Shown: positions 20,542 through 31,783 of the stretch, piece by piece
Layout of the letters: the number at the start of each line of letters is the position of its first letter
How positions within the stretch are numbered: position 1 is the stretch's first letter
Origin: Cycloclasticus sp. symbiont of Poecilosclerida sp. N
Lineage (GTDB): Bacteria > Pseudomonadota > Gammaproteobacteria > Methylococcales > Cycloclasticaceae
Assembly (NCBI GenBank): GCA_002101205.1
Contig: LWTM01000075.1
Span: 124,001 to 188,000, forward strand
Direction: 5' to 3'
Length of the DNA: 64,000 nucleotides
Program-made: the position numbers and the translations under genes
The notes under the pieces: model-generated
What the model was told of the DNA's origin: nothing
The model's input: only the letters and a program-made list of their open reading frames with translations
Databases searched by the model: none

Positions 20542-20821
20542 ACGCTTCTACTCGTTCTTTAAGTTTTTGACCTGTGCGTAGCGTCACTACTCGCCTTGCT
20601 GAAATAGAAACATCTTCACCTGTTTTAGGGTTTCTACCAGGCCTTGCTTCCTTGTCTTTTAATTCAAAATTTCCGAAACCAGAAATTTTTACTTGCTCGC
20701 CCTTTTCTAAAGAAACTTTCATGGACTCAAACATTTGCTCAACAATTTCTTTTGCTTCGCGCTTATTAAGCCCTAACTCATCAAATAGTCGTTCTATTAA
20801 ATCAGCTTTTGTTAATGACAT
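20522..20821 (-). CDS. ihfA: Integration host factor subunit alpha
   Basis: 99-aa histone-like DNA-bending protein that pairs with IhfB. HU/IHF fold with the beta-arm motif [10 protein letters not shown] and [10 protein letters not shown]. Length is exact for IhfA. It lies 5 bp after pheT, the standard pheST-ihfA arrangement. IHF commonly assists sigma-54 promoters such as the one proposed here for glnK. Confidence 0.97.
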   Translation of the reverse strand: MSLTKADLIERLFDELGLNKREAKEIVEQMFESMKVSLEKGEQVKISGFGNFELKDKEARPGRNPKTGEDVSISARRVVTLRTGQKLKERVEAYAGTQP

Positions 20822-20826
20822 TTTTA

Positions 20827-23205
20827 TTATTCTCTTAGCTGAGCATTAAATAAATTATTTAAATCTCCAAGCAACACCTTAAGAAGCTCTTCGACATCCT
20901 GTTCTACAAGTGTCTTAGATTTATCCTGTAAAATCAAGCCTAAAGCGATACTTTTTCTACCACTTTCTACCCCTTTGCCTTGGTAAATATCGAAAACAAC
21001 CACTTCGCTAACTAAACTGTGTTGTTGGTAAATATAACTGACTATTTCATTTACATACTGCTTTTCATCCATAATGAGCGCTAAATCACGTCTTACCGAT
21101 GGATATTTCGACACCATTTCAAACACTGGTAATTGCCTGCTTTGAATGTATGATTGTATTAATTCCACTAAGTAAACAGGTTTTTTAACACCGAAATCTC
21201 TTTCTAGCGCTGGGTGAAGCAAACCTATATACCCGACAAGTTCGCCTGCCTTGTTTTTCAACTGCGCTGTTTGCCCTGGATGTAAAGCATCATGTTGAGC
21301 CGATTCAAACTGATAATCTGACGCCTTACCATTTAAGGCCAGTATTGCCTCAACGTCGTGTTTTATATCATAATAATCTATGCCTCTTGATGATTCGCCC
21401 CATTGCTCTGGTTGCGCTTGCCCTGTCGCCAACATTGATAAGACTTGCTGCTGTTTTAATTCGCCATTTTCCACGCTAAATTTTAAGCCTGTCTCAAAAA
21501 AACGAACCGTCTCTTCGTGACGTTTAATATTTGCATCCATTGCTTTTAGTAAACCTGCCCATAGCGTCGTACGCATAACAGACAAATCAGAAGAAATCGG
21601 GTTTTTTAGACGATAAACATCTGCATTAGGCGCAAGCAAGTTAAGTGATGCTTCATCCGTGAAGCTGTATGTGATTGCCTCTTGGTAGCCCAAATCAACC
21701 AATAGGTCTTTGATTCTATCCAGTGGTTGCGTTGCCTCTTCAACCGCCACTAAAGAACCTGATACATTAAGCTTGTTTTGCGGCAGTTTGTCGTAACCGT
21801 ACAAGCGCGCTACTTCCTCTATCAAATCAGCTTCTATTCCAATGTCAAAACGATAGCTCGGCGCCGTTACAAGCCATTCAGAAACGTTCTTTTCAACTTG
21901 CATACCAAGACTTGCAAAATACGTTTCCACAAGCTCCTCGCTCATCTGTACGCCAAGCATTCGCGCAATTCGCTCAAACCTAAATCTAACGGTTTTGTTC
22001 TTTGGCAAGGTAATTCCTGAAGACACGTCCGTTAACGGCCCAACCTGCCCGCCGGCAATGCTCGTTAGCAATTCAATAGCTCGCCTTAACGCTCTGTAGC
22101 AAAGCTCTGGGTCAACGCCTCGTTCAAAACGGTATGATGAATCGGTATGTAAACCGAACTTTCTAGATTTTCCAGCGATTGAAATCGGTGTGAAAAATGC
22201 ACACTCTAAAAACACGTCCGTAGTTGCATCATTAACGGCGGATTGTTCGCCGCCCATAACACCGGCGAATGCTAATGGCTTCGCTTTGTCAGCAATAACG
22301 AGCAGGCTATCATCTAAATCTATTATTTGCTCGTTCAATAACGCTAATTTTTCTCCCACTTTCGCACGGCGAACAACAATATCGCTTTCAATTTTATTCA
22401 AATCAAACGCGTGTAACGGTTGACCTAACTCAAGTAGCACATAATTCGTTACATCTACTAGCGGGCCTAAGCTACGTTGTCCACAACGGCGTAATTTTTC
22501 TTGCATCCAAATAGGTGTTGGTGCAGAGCGATCAAGCCCTTTGATAACCTGACCTAAGTAACGCGGGCAGTCTCCTGGTGCTTCAACAATAACATTCACT
22601 TGATCATCGATGCTAACGTCGATGTCTGCCGCCTTAGCTAAACGCATTGGCTGGTCAGAAAAACATGCGATCTCGCGCGCCACGCCTTGTATGCTTAAAC
22701 AATCCGCACGGTTGGGTGTCAAATCCACCTCAATAATCGTGTCATTCAGTTGTAAATATTCTCTGATATCAACGCCGACTGGCGCATCGTCGGGCAATTC
22801 CATTAGACCGTCGGTAGAATCTGCTAGGCCCAATTCTTGCTTTGAACACAACATACCATTCGATGGCTCGCCACGCAGTTTCGATGGCTTTATTTTGAAA
22901 TCGCCAGGTAAAACCGCGCCCACGATTGCAACAGGAATGCGTAAAGCCGTTCTTACATTGCTCGCGCCACAAACAATATCTAACGCATCTGCATCCCCTA
23001 CGGACACTTTACACAAGCGTAATTTATCAGCATTTGGATGTGGCTCTACGGACAAAACCTCACCAATAATAACACCTGAAAATTCTGCCGCTGCGGGTTC
23101 TACAGAATCTACTTCTAAACCTGCCATCGTTAACTTTGCCGTTAATTCACCCGTTGGCAGGGTGTAATCCACGAATTCTTTAAGCCATGCTTCACTTACT
23201 AACAT
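20827..23205 (-). CDS. pheT: Phenylalanyl-tRNA synthetase beta subunit
   Basis: 792-aa beta subunit of the (alpha-beta)2 enzyme. Domains in order: EMAP-like tRNA-binding fold (about 40-150, VVIGEV-type start), B3/B4 editing domain (about 210-380), B5 (about 400-470), catalytic-like core and the C-terminal ferredoxin-fold anticodon-binding domain (from about 700, with [11 protein letters not shown]). Normal length, intact. Starts 19 bp after pheS. Confidence 0.97.
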   Translation of the reverse strand: MLVSEAWLKEFVDYTLPTGELTAKLTMAGLEVDSVEPAAAEFSGVIIGEVLSVEPHPNADKLRLCKVSVGDADALDIVCGASNVRTALRIPVAIVGAVLPGDFKIKPSKLRGEPSNGMLCSKQELGLADSTDGLMELPDDAPVGVDIREYLQLNDTIIEVDLTPNRADCLSIQGVAREIACFSDQPMRLAKAADIDVSIDDQVNVIVEAPGDCPRYLGQVIKGLDRSAPTPIWMQEKLRRCGQRSLGPLVDVTNYVLLELGQPLHAFDLNKIESDIVVRRAKVGEKLALLNEQIIDLDDSLLVIADKAKPLAFAGVMGGEQSAVNDATTDVFLECAFFTPISIAGKSRKFGLHTDSSYRFERGVDPELCYRALRRAIELLTSIAGGQVGPLTDVSSGITLPKNKTVRFRFERIARMLGVQMSEELVETYFASLGMQVEKNVSEWLVTAPSYRFDIGIEADLIEEVARLYGYDKLPQNKLNVSGSLVAVEEATQPLDRIKDLLVDLGYQEAITYSFTDEASLNLLAPNADVYRLKNPISSDLSVMRTTLWAGLLKAMDANIKRHEETVRFFETGLKFSVENGELKQQQVLSMLATGQAQPEQWGESSRGIDYYDIKHDVEAILALNGKASDYQFESAQHDALHPGQTAQLKNKAGELVGYIGLLHPALERDFGVKKPVYLVELIQSYIQSRQLPVFEMVSKYPSVRRDLALIMDEKQYVNEIVSYIYQQHSLVSEVVVFDIYQGKGVESGRKSIALGLILQDKSKTLVEQDVEELLKVLLGDLNNLFNAQLRE

Positions 23206-23224
23206 AATGATGTCCTACTTAAGC

Positions 23225-24304
<1,080 letters not shown>

Positions 24305-24365
24305 ACGACTGATAATCAGTTTGTAGCAACACAAGTAATATCAATTACTCATGTAACGCTTGTTT

Positions 24366-24719
24366 TTATAGCTTTGATTTTGCAGTCGCTACCAATTGCG
24401 AAAACGCATCTTTATCAAACACAGCAAGATCTGCTAATACTTTTCTGTCCAAGCCAATAGAGGATTTTTTTAGTCCATTCATAAAGCGGCTGTATGACAA
24501 ACCACAACTGCGAGCGCCCGCATTAATACGAGCGATCCACAATGCGCGGAATTGACGTTTTCTTTGACGGCGATCTCGGTATGCATATTGGCCGGCTTTA
24601 ATAACTGCTTGTTTAGCAACACGGTAAATACGGCTACGTGCTCCGTAATAACCTTTTGCTTGCTTTAATACTTTCTTGTGTCTTGCTCTTGCAACAACAC
24701 CGCGTTTAACTCTTGGCAT
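24366..24719 (-). CDS. rplT: Ribosomal protein L20
   Basis: 117-aa basic 50S protein, standard length, with conserved start [16 protein letters not shown] and the [14 protein letters not shown]-like region (here [19 protein letters not shown]). It follows rpmI by 24 bp. L20 often represses rpmI-rplT translation in gammaproteobacteria. Confidence 0.98.
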   Translation of the reverse strand: MPRVKRGVVARARHKKVLKQAKGYYGARSRIYRVAKQAVIKAGQYAYRDRRQRKRQFRALWIARINAGARSCGLSYSRFMNGLKKSSIGLDRKVLADLAVFDKDAFSQLVATAKSKL

Positions 24720-24743
24720 TTCTAGTCCTCAATAAGTCTTAAA

Positions 24744-24941
24744 TTAGCTATAAGGCAACATGCGTGTTGCACTTTTCATATCAGATGCGTGAAGCGATGA
24801 TGATTTACGTAACTGGCGCTTACGTTTAGTGCTTTTTTTGGTCAAAATATGACGCAAATGAGCTTGCTTACATTTGAAAGCGCCTGTGGCTGTTTTTTTA
24901 AAACGTTTGGCTGCTCCACTGTGTGTCTTCATCTTAGGCAT
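24744..24941 (-). CDS. rpmI: Ribosomal protein L35
   Basis: 65-aa basic 50S protein with the typical [18 protein letters not shown] start. Lies 11 bp after infC. Confidence 0.98.
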   Translation of the reverse strand: MPKMKTHSGAAKRFKKTATGAFKCKQAHLRHILTKKSTKRKRQLRKSSSLHASDMKSATRMLPYS

Positions 24942-24952
24942 TACTAACTCCG

Positions 24953-25471
24953 TTAATTAATCTTTTTCGGCACCATAACCATAACCATTTGGCGACCTTC
25001 AAACTTTGGCCGCTGCTCGACCACTGCTAATTCTTCTAAATCTTTTTCTACTCGTTGCAGTAATTCCATACCTAACTCTCTATGAGCCATTTCTCTGCCG
25101 CGAAACCTAACTGTGATTTTGGTTTTGTCACCATGCTCTAAAAACGAACGCAGGTTACGCAACTTAACGTTGTAATCACCAATGTCTGTTCCAGGTCTAA
25201 ACTTAATTTCTTTAACCTGAACGTTTTTTTGTTTCTTTTTTGATGCCTGCAATTTTTTGCTGGCTTCAAACTTAAACTTACCGTAGTCCATAATCTTACA
25301 GACCGGCGGTTCAGCCGTAGGAGAAACCTCTACTAGATCCAAATCTACTCCAACAGCCAAATTCATTGCTTCTTCCAAGGTAACAATCCCGACTTTTTCA
25401 CCTTCGTGATTAATAAGCCTTACGCTTGGTACCCTAATGTCTTCGTTTATTCTTACTTTTTTTGTTGCGAT
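24953..25471 (-). CDS. infC: Translation initiation factor IF-3 with non-canonical ATC start
   Basis: IF-3 keeps ribosomal subunits apart and proofreads the start codon. With a start at ATC 25471 the product is 172 aa and opens with [18 protein letters not shown], which aligns with the IF-3 N-domain. The first ordinary start codon in frame (TTG 25378) would remove much of that domain. GGAG lies about 9 nt upstream of the ATC. Rare AUU/AUC-type starts underlie infC autoregulation in other bacteria, so this is expected biology but often mis-annotated. Ends 11 bp before rpmI. Confidence 0.92.
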   Translation of the reverse strand: MATKKVRINEDIRVPSVRLINHEGEKVGIVTLEEAMNLAVGVDLDLVEVSPTAEPPVCKIMDYGKFKFEASKKLQASKKKQKNVQVKEIKFRPGTDIGDYNVKLRNLRSFLEHGDKTKITVRFRGREMAHRELGMELLQRVEKDLEELAVVEQRPKFEGRQMVMVMVPKKIN

Positions 25472-25499
25472 CTTACAATCTCCAAAATATAAAAAAACC

Positions 25500-27419
25500 T
25501 TAAAACTCTAATTTATTACGCTCTGCAACATTTGTTGTTAATAACGAAATAAAGTCCTCAGGAGTGAAGTTACCCATGTTTTTTCCACTTAAAGATCGTA
25601 CCGCTAATTCATTATTTTCGACTTCTTTGTCGCCAATAACAAGAAGGTAAGGAATACGCTTTAAAGTGTGCTCGCGAATTTTAAAGCCGATCTTCTCATT
25701 TCTCAAGTCTAATTTGACTCTGATGCCTTGTTTTTGAAGGATTTTTGCAACTGAAGACACATATTCGTTGTTTTTGTCTGTAATTGACATCAAAACAACT
25801 TGAGTTGGTGCCAACCACACAGGAAATTTACCCGCGTATTCTTCAATCAAAATACCAATAAAACGTTCAAGCGAACCCAAAATAGCACGGTGTAGCATCA
25901 CAGGCGATTGTCGCGACCCATCTTCAGCAATATATTGCGCGTCCAGCCTATCTGGCATAGAAAAGTCGACTTGAATGGTACCACACTGCCAAACCCTGTC
26001 TAAACAATCCTTTAAAGAAAATTCGATTTTAGGGCCATAAAACGCACCTTCGCCTGGTTGTAAATCCCAATCTAAATTTTTCGCGTTTAACGCTTCTTCT
26101 AAAGCCTTTTCAGACTTATCCCAAACGGCATCAGAGCCTACGCGCTTTTCTGGACGAGTTGATAGTTTAATGATGACGTCAGTAAAGCCGAAGTCGGCAT
26201 ACACTTCATATAATAAATTAATAAAATCAGACACTTCGGATTGAACTTGGTCTTCTGTGCAAAAAATATGCGCATCATCTTGGATGAAATTACGTAAACG
26301 CATTAAACCGTGCAACGTGCCTGACGGCTCATTACGATGGCACGAACCAAACTCTGCCATTCTTAATGGTAAGTCGCGGTAGCTCTTTAGACCCCGATTA
26401 TAAATTTGCACATGACACGGGCAATTCATCGGCTTAACGGCATACTCATGGTTATCCGAATTAACCGTAAACATATCGTCACGGAATTTCTCCCAGTGCC
26501 CTGATTTTTCCCACAACGATTTATCAACCAGCTGTGGCGTGCGAACTTCTACGTAGTTATTTTCTTGTAGCTTGCCACGAATATATTGCTCAATCGTGCG
26601 GTAGATACTTAAACCAGCATCATGCCAAAAAATCATACCAGGCGCTTCTTCTTGAATATGGAAAAAGTCTAAGGCTTTTGATATTTTTCGATGGTCGCGC
26701 TTTTCTGCTTCTTCAATGCGATGCAAATACTTCTTAAGTGATTTTTTATCACCCCAAGCTGTGCCATAGACACGTTGCAGCATTTCATTATTAGAATCAC
26801 CACGCCAATATGCGCCAGCCAGCTTTGTCAGCTTAAATGCTTTTAAGCTACCCGTATGCGGCACATGCGGTCCTCTGCATAAATCAGTAAAATCGCCTTG
26901 GCGATAAAGTGACAACACTTCATCTTGCGGAAAACTTTCAATAATTTGCACTTTATACTCTTCGTCTTTTTCTCTAAAAAAAGCTATTGCATCATCGCGT
27001 GATAATTCAAAACGTTCGACCTCAATCGCTTGCTCGGCAAGTTCGGACATCCGCTTTTCAATTTTAGCGAGATCATCCGGGGTAAATGGACGCTCAAAGG
27101 CAAAATCATAAAAGAAACCATCGTCTATAACTGGGCCAATTGTTACTTGTGCGCTGGGGAAAAGCTGTTTAACGGCTTGCGCTAAAAGATGCGCTGCGGA
27201 ATGGCGAATAACGTCAACACCCTCTTCATCGCGTGCGGTAACAATGGCAAGTGTTGAATCATTTTCAATAACAAACGAGCCATCAACTAATACATCGTTT
27301 GCTTTTCCTGCCAGTGTTGCTTTAGCAAGGCCTGCACCAATATCGGCAGCAACATCAAGCACGCTAACAGCTTGCGAAAATTCACGCTGACTTCCATCAG
27401 GTAGTGTAATGACTGGCAC
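25500..27419 (-). CDS. thrS: Threonyl-tRNA synthetase
   Basis: 639-aa class II synthetase from GTG 27419. TGS domain (1-62), editing domain with [10 protein letters not shown] (about 73-82) and zinc-binding catalytic core with [10 protein letters not shown], then the anticodon-binding domain from about 535. Usual length. First gene of the thrS-infC-rpmI-rplT-pheST-ihfA-merR unit; infC starts 28 bp downstream. Confidence 0.98.
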   Translation of the reverse strand: MPVITLPDGSQREFSQAVSVLDVAADIGAGLAKATLAGKANDVLVDGSFVIENDSTLAIVTARDEEGVDVIRHSAAHLLAQAVKQLFPSAQVTIGPVIDDGFFYDFAFERPFTPDDLAKIEKRMSELAEQAIEVERFELSRDDAIAFFREKDEEYKVQIIESFPQDEVLSLYRQGDFTDLCRGPHVPHTGSLKAFKLTKLAGAYWRGDSNNEMLQRVYGTAWGDKKSLKKYLHRIEEAEKRDHRKISKALDFFHIQEEAPGMIFWHDAGLSIYRTIEQYIRGKLQENNYVEVRTPQLVDKSLWEKSGHWEKFRDDMFTVNSDNHEYAVKPMNCPCHVQIYNRGLKSYRDLPLRMAEFGSCHRNEPSGTLHGLMRLRNFIQDDAHIFCTEDQVQSEVSDFINLLYEVYADFGFTDVIIKLSTRPEKRVGSDAVWDKSEKALEEALNAKNLDWDLQPGEGAFYGPKIEFSLKDCLDRVWQCGTIQVDFSMPDRLDAQYIAEDGSRQSPVMLHRAILGSLERFIGILIEEYAGKFPVWLAPTQVVLMSITDKNNEYVSSVAKILQKQGIRVKLDLRNEKIGFKIREHTLKRIPYLLVIGDKEVENNELAVRSLSGKNMGNFTPEDFISLLTTNVAERNKLEF

Positions 27420-27472
27420 GTTAAACCTCTGTTATCTGTTAATAGAATTTGAATCTATTTATATTTAAAAAT

Positions 27473-27549
27473 TGGTAGGCACGAGTGGATTCGAACCACC
27501 GACCTCACCCATGTCAAGGGTGCGCTCTAACCAACTGAGCTACGCGCCT
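27473..27549 (-). tRNA. tRNA-Val (anticodon GAC)
   Basis: 77-nt cloverleaf on the minus strand. Acceptor AGGCGCG/CGTGCCT, anticodon stem CACCC/GGGTG with loop TTGACAT giving GAC, T loop TTCGAAT, encoded CCA. Confidence 0.94.
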
Positions 27550-27635
27550 TCAAGCCAATTTTTTAGTGACCGCGCATTGTACTTAATGCTGCCGCGTTAG
27601 TGAAGCAATCTACTGTATTCTCACATAACCCTACA

Positions 27636-27891
27636 TGAAAACCTAAAAACACCTTGTTTTTCTTGCTTTATTCCTCCACTTCTAAGATTTTTACACTCAT
27701 TGGGCGTAACAATCCCTCAAACTTCGTATTTGTTTAAAACGCCTGAACATTAAATCTCTGGCAATTTGTTTTCCTAAGGCTTCATCATTCAGATTATACC
27801 AACCTTGGAGAGTAAGGGCCTTAAACATCGTTAGCGGCGAATAGCTAGGCGCACCGCGTTTGGATGAATAAAGATTTATGCAAAGGTCTCT
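27636..27891 (-). mobile_element. Internally deleted IS5-family element (MITE-like derivative)
   Basis: The minus strand starts with GAGACCTTTGCATAA (27891-27877), the presumed left terminal repeat. It then encodes an IS5 transposase N-terminus (GAPSYSPLTMFKALTLQGWY, then ARDLMFRRF) fused directly to the extreme C-terminus FKQIRSLRDCYAQ with a stop at 27697. The middle of the transposase, including the DDE residues, is gone. The next roughly 60 bp match the IS5 remnant near soxA, after which homology stops near 27636 without a visible right end. Such an element cannot transpose itself. Confidence 0.75.
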
Positions 27892-27951
27892 ACTTATTTT
27901 CATTCTCCGAGCATAAGTCTCATTGAAGCGAAAAATATAAGGCTCTTCCGC

Positions 27952-29961
27952 TTAATCCGGCTTTAAAAGTGCTTGATCTTGCAAGCGATTAACCTCATCA
28001 CGCACTTTCGCTGCTTGCTCAAACTCTAAATCCCGTGAATGCTGATACATTTTTGCTTCCAGTTGTTTAATTTTCTTCAATATTTCCGCCGGCGAGAGTG
28101 CTTGATATATTGCTGCCTCTTCGGCCGCTTTTTTCATTGTGATTCGCTGCGACCGCTTGGAGCTTTCCATAATATCGGTGACTTTTTTAACGATGCCTTT
28201 AGGCGTGATGTCGTGCTTTTCATTAAACGCTTGCTGCGTTTCGCGGCGACGGTTCGTTTCGTCTATTGCACGTTGCATTGACCCGGTAATTTTATCGGCA
28301 TATAAAATAGCCATGCCTTTTATATTCCTAGCAGCACGTCCCATTGTTTGGATCATCGATACTTCGGAACGTAAAAAGCCTTCTTTATCCGCATCCAAAA
28401 TCGCGACTAATGACACCTCTGGGATATCCAAACCTTCACGCAATAGGTTAATCCCAATTAACACATCAAAAACGCCCAGCCTCAAATCACGAATGATTTC
28501 AACGCGCTCGACCGTTTCGATATCCGAATGCAGATAGCGTACTTTTACGCCGTGTTCCATTAGGTAATCGGTTAAATCCTCCGACATGCGCTTGGTTAAG
28601 GTTGTAACCAGCACCCTTTCTTCAAGCTTTACACGCTGATTAATTTCGGACAACAAATCGTCCACTTGCGTGGTAGCTGGTCGCACTTCAATAACAGGGT
28701 CTAACAGACCTGTAGGACGAACCACTTGTTCAATAACCGCACCAGAGCGCTGCGTTTCATACTTCGCTGGCGTGGCAGAAATAAACACCGTTTGCGGCGC
28801 TTTAGCTTCAAACTCCTCAAAGCGCATGGGTCGATTATCCAGCGCCGATGGCAACCTAAAACCGTACTCAACTAGAGTTTCTTTACGTGAACGATCACCT
28901 TTATACATAGCACCCACTTGCGGCACCGTCACGTGCGATTCATCAATAAAGAGCAAGGCATTATCGGGTAAATAATCGAACAAGGTGGGCGGCGCATCGC
29001 CCGTGTTCCTGCCAGACAGATAACGTGAATAGTTTTCAATGCCTGAGCAATAGCCGATTTCTCGCATCATTTCTATATCAAACTTTGTACGCTCTTCTAA
29101 CCGCTGCGCTTCGACTAATTTATTCAGCGAACGCAATTGCTCAAGCCGCTTTGCCAATTCAGATTTTATTTTGTCAATCGAGGCAAGAATTGTTTCACGC
29201 GGCGTTACATAATGCGAAATAGGGAATATGGTGTAACGTGGAATACGCTGAACAATTGCACCTGTTAGCGGATCAAATAAAGAAAGTCGCTCAATTTCAT
29301 CATCAAACAACTCTACCCGTATAGCGTCTTGGTCTGATTCAGCCGGAAAAATATCAATGGTATCGCCTCTTACGCGATACGTTGCGCGTAATAATTCAAC
29401 ATCATTACGTTTGTATTGCATCTCTGTCAATTGACGAATAATGTCTCGCTGGTTAATTCGCTCACCACGCGACAGGTGCAAAATCATACTGAAATAGAGT
29501 TCTGGATCGCCTAGACCATAAATACAAGACACGCTGGCAACGATAATCGCGTCGTCTCGTTCCATAAGCGCTTTGGTAGCCGATAAACGCATTTGCTGAA
29601 TATGCTCATTCAATGAGGCATCTTTATCAATAAACGTATCGGACGCGGGCATATACGCCTCAGGCTGATAATAGTCGTAATACGACACAAAATACTCAAC
29701 CGCGTTATCAGGGAAAAACTCTTTTAGCTCACCGTATAACTGCGCCGCCAAAGTTTTGTTGTGCACCAACACCAACGCGGGCCTCTGTAGCTCCGCGATG
29801 ATATGCACCATCGTAAATGTCTTACCTGAACCGGTTACGCCCAATAAGGTCTGATGCGCTTCGCCTTGCTTTATACCCTCAACCAGCGCTTTTATCGCCT
29901 TAGGTTGATCTCCAGCAGGCTCGAATGGCGAATGAATATCGAATTTTTTATTTATAGGGAT
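27952..29961 (-). CDS. uvrB: Excinuclease ABC subunit B, apparently starting at ATC
   Basis: DNA-damage-loading helicase of nucleotide excision repair. From ATC 29961 the protein is 669 aa, normal UvrB length, opening [19 protein letters not shown]. Walker A GVTGSGKT follows near residue 40. Other segments are the beta-hairpin region [21 protein letters not shown], helicase motif [11 protein letters not shown] and the C-terminal UVR coiled coil ending the protein. No ATG, GTG or TTG occurs in frame before the Walker motif after the upstream stop. GAGGA lies 6 nt upstream of the ATC. An out-of-frame ATG at the same site hits a stop after six codons. Confidence 0.93.
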   Translation of the reverse strand: MPINKKFDIHSPFEPAGDQPKAIKALVEGIKQGEAHQTLLGVTGSGKTFTMVHIIAELQRPALVLVHNKTLAAQLYGELKEFFPDNAVEYFVSYYDYYQPEAYMPASDTFIDKDASLNEHIQQMRLSATKALMERDDAIIVASVSCIYGLGDPELYFSMILHLSRGERINQRDIIRQLTEMQYKRNDVELLRATYRVRGDTIDIFPAESDQDAIRVELFDDEIERLSLFDPLTGAIVQRIPRYTIFPISHYVTPRETILASIDKIKSELAKRLEQLRSLNKLVEAQRLEERTKFDIEMMREIGYCSGIENYSRYLSGRNTGDAPPTLFDYLPDNALLFIDESHVTVPQVGAMYKGDRSRKETLVEYGFRLPSALDNRPMRFEEFEAKAPQTVFISATPAKYETQRSGAVIEQVVRPTGLLDPVIEVRPATTQVDDLLSEINQRVKLEERVLVTTLTKRMSEDLTDYLMEHGVKVRYLHSDIETVERVEIIRDLRLGVFDVLIGINLLREGLDIPEVSLVAILDADKEGFLRSEVSMIQTMGRAARNIKGMAILYADKITGSMQRAIDETNRRRETQQAFNEKHDITPKGIVKKVTDIMESSKRSQRITMKKAAEEAAIYQALSPAEILKKIKQLEAKMYQHSRDLEFEQAAKVRDEVNRLQDQALLKPD

Positions 29962-30079
29962 TTTGCATCCTCGCAGTATCTAGTAGAATAAAGAGTTTAG
30001 GCTGATGTAATCTTTAATTTTATTCCAAAAAGATTCACAATGCCCATTTAGCTGACTTTATTTACCTAGAAACAATCCT

Positions 30080-31270
30080 ATGAGCATTAAACTTTCCAAT
30101 CGCGTACAAACCATTAAACCGTCCCCCACCTTAGCTGTAACGGCAAGAGCCGCCGCACTAAGAGCTGCTGGGCAAGATATTATTGGCCTAGGCGCTGGCG
30201 AGCCTGACTTTGATACGCCTGAGCATATAAAGCAAGCAGCGAGGGATGCCATTAACGCTGGCAAAACTAAATACACGGCCGTTGACGGTACGGCTGAGCT
30301 TAAAACCGCCATCATCAATAAATTACAACGTGATAACGGGCTTGAATACCAAATGGACCAAGTGCTTGTGTCTTGCGGCGGCAAACAAAGCTTTTTCAAT
30401 CTGGCACAGGCTCTTTTAAACGATGGCGATGAGGTTGTTATTCCTGCACCTTATTGGGTTTCATATCCAGACATGAGTCTACTCGCTGGCGGCGTACCCG
30501 TTATTGTTCAGGCGGGACAACAACAAGACTTTAAAATAACGCCCGCGCAACTAGAAGCGGCGATAACAGAAAAAACCAAGTTAGTCGTTATTAACAGCCC
30601 ATCAAACCCAAGCGGAAAAGCTTATACTAAAAACGAATTGGCGGCTCTAGGCGCTATTTTGTTAAAGCACCCAAGCATCATCGTCGCCACTGACGATATG
30701 TACGAGCACATCCTTTGGTGTGACGAACCGTTCAGCAATATCGTTATGTCATGTCCAGGACTTTACGAGCAAACCATCGTACTGAATGGCGTGTCCAAAG
30801 CATATTCCATGACCGGTTGGCGTATTGGTTATGCCGCCGGGCCTGTTGACCTTATAAAAGCGATGAAGAAGATTCAATCGCAAAGCACGTCAAACCCAAC
30901 TTCCATTTCACAATACGCCGCACAAGCCGCGTTAGAAGGCGACCAATCATGCATCAGCGAAATGCTCGTAGCGTTTAAAGAACGCCATGATTATGTCGTT
31001 AAAAAACTCAATGCAATAGGCGGTGTTAGCTGTATTGCGTCGGATGGAACATTTTACTGTTTCCCAGATTTCAACCCCGTGCTAAACCGCATGTCTGATA
31101 TAGCAAACGACGTAGACCTAGCCGAATATATTCTTGAAAAATCAGGCGTCGCCCTAGTGCCAGGATCAGCTTTTGGTTTAGACGGCCACATGCGACTATC
31201 CATCGCCACCAGCATGGATAATTTAGTTAACGCGGTAGATAGAATAGCCAAGCTATTAAACAACTATTAG
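30080..31270 (+). CDS. aspC: Aspartate aminotransferase-type class I PLP enzyme
   Basis: 396-aa fold-type I aminotransferase, subgroup I-gamma, likely interconverting aspartate and oxaloacetate and possibly acting on prephenate or aromatic substrates. Motifs: GAGEPDFDTP near 37, Y70-type region KYTAVDGTAEL, NSPSNPSGK (177-185), the PLP lysine in NGVSKAYSMTGWRIGY and the arginine in MRLSIATS near the C-terminus. Divergent from uvrB with a 118-bp shared upstream region. Substrate range is not fixed by sequence. Confidence 0.88.
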   Translation: MSIKLSNRVQTIKPSPTLAVTARAAALRAAGQDIIGLGAGEPDFDTPEHIKQAARDAINAGKTKYTAVDGTAELKTAIINKLQRDNGLEYQMDQVLVSCGGKQSFFNLAQALLNDGDEVVIPAPYWVSYPDMSLLAGGVPVIVQAGQQQDFKITPAQLEAAITEKTKLVVINSPSNPSGKAYTKNELAALGAILLKHPSIIVATDDMYEHILWCDEPFSNIVMSCPGLYEQTIVLNGVSKAYSMTGWRIGYAAGPVDLIKAMKKIQSQSTSNPTSISQYAAQAALEGDQSCISEMLVAFKERHDYVVKKLNAIGGVSCIASDGTFYCFPDFNPVLNRMSDIANDVDLAEYILEKSGVALVPGSAFGLDGHMRLSIATSMDNLVNAVDRIAKLLNNY

Positions 31271-31325
31271 ATATTAGCTATTGACCAAAACAATCGCGTT
31301 TCGTAAGATACGCGACCTGAACAAT

Positions 31326-31401
31326 TCCTCTGTAGCTCAGTTGGTAGAGCAAATGACTGTTAATCATTGGGTCACTGGTTCGAGTCCAGTCGGAGGAGCC
31401 A
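31326..31401 (+). tRNA. tRNA-Asn (anticodon GTT)
   Basis: 76-nt cloverleaf. Acceptor TCCTCTG/CGGAGGA, anticodon stem AATGA/TCATT with loop CTGTTAA giving GTT, T arm ACTGG-TTCGAGT-CCAGT, discriminator G, encoded CCA. Confidence 0.95.
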
Positions 31402-31410
31402 TATACGATC

Positions 31411-31441
31411 AAAGACTTAGCGTAAAACCTAGGTCTTTTTT
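31411..31441 (+). terminator. Rho-independent terminator after tRNA-Asn
   Basis: Stem AAAGACTTAG / CTAGGTCTTT (10 bp, one G-T) with 8-nt loop, followed by a run of T. Confidence 0.8.
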
Positions 31442-31574
31442 TATGTCTCTATAATAATTTCACTGGCTCTAGTGGCAGGCATAAAGGTATCTTTCGCCAA
31501 TCGGTATGCGGATATATTCATATCGTCCAGCAATTTTTGAAGGAAAATGCGGGACGGAATGGATTGCTAATCAT
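31441..31574 (-). pseudogene. higA: Degenerate HigA-type antitoxin
   Basis: The minus strand from ATG 31574 reads MISNPFRPAFSFK, then shifts frame and continues LLDDMNISAYRLAKDTFMP and ATRASEIIIET before a stop. This matches the start of HigA/XRE addiction-module antitoxins, in which the helix-turn-helix normally continues well beyond this point. Truncated and frameshifted, so not functional. Confidence 0.7.
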
Positions 31575-31759
31575 GCTTTTAACTCCAAGTGATAGTCTAT
31601 TATTTCAACACCAAAAGCGTCGCCATTAACGAACTCAAAACATAGCCGCCTTTGCTTGCTAATACGGATACTGCTTTGCTTTTTTCTGTTTCCTCTCAAC
31701 TTCGCCAGTTGGTTCGATACTGGAATGCGTAAAGCATCAAGGCTATGCGCATTAAAACG
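31571..31759 (-). pseudogene. higB: N-terminally truncated HigB-type toxin
   Basis: A minus frame of about 62 codons encodes LRIPVSNQLAKLRGNRK, SIRISKQRRLCFEFVNGDAF and EIIDYH, the C-terminal two thirds of a RelE/HigB mRNA interferase. A stop precedes it at 31760-31762 and no usable start codon exists. It overlaps the higA fragment by 4 bp as in intact higBA operons. The module is dead. Confidence 0.72.
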
Positions 31760-31783
31760 CTACGTTACACATAGCGAACGTAG

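Noticed and set aside
24305-24365. PheM-like leader peptide before pheS
   Set aside because: The only small frame is MSN followed by a stop, without phenylalanine codons.
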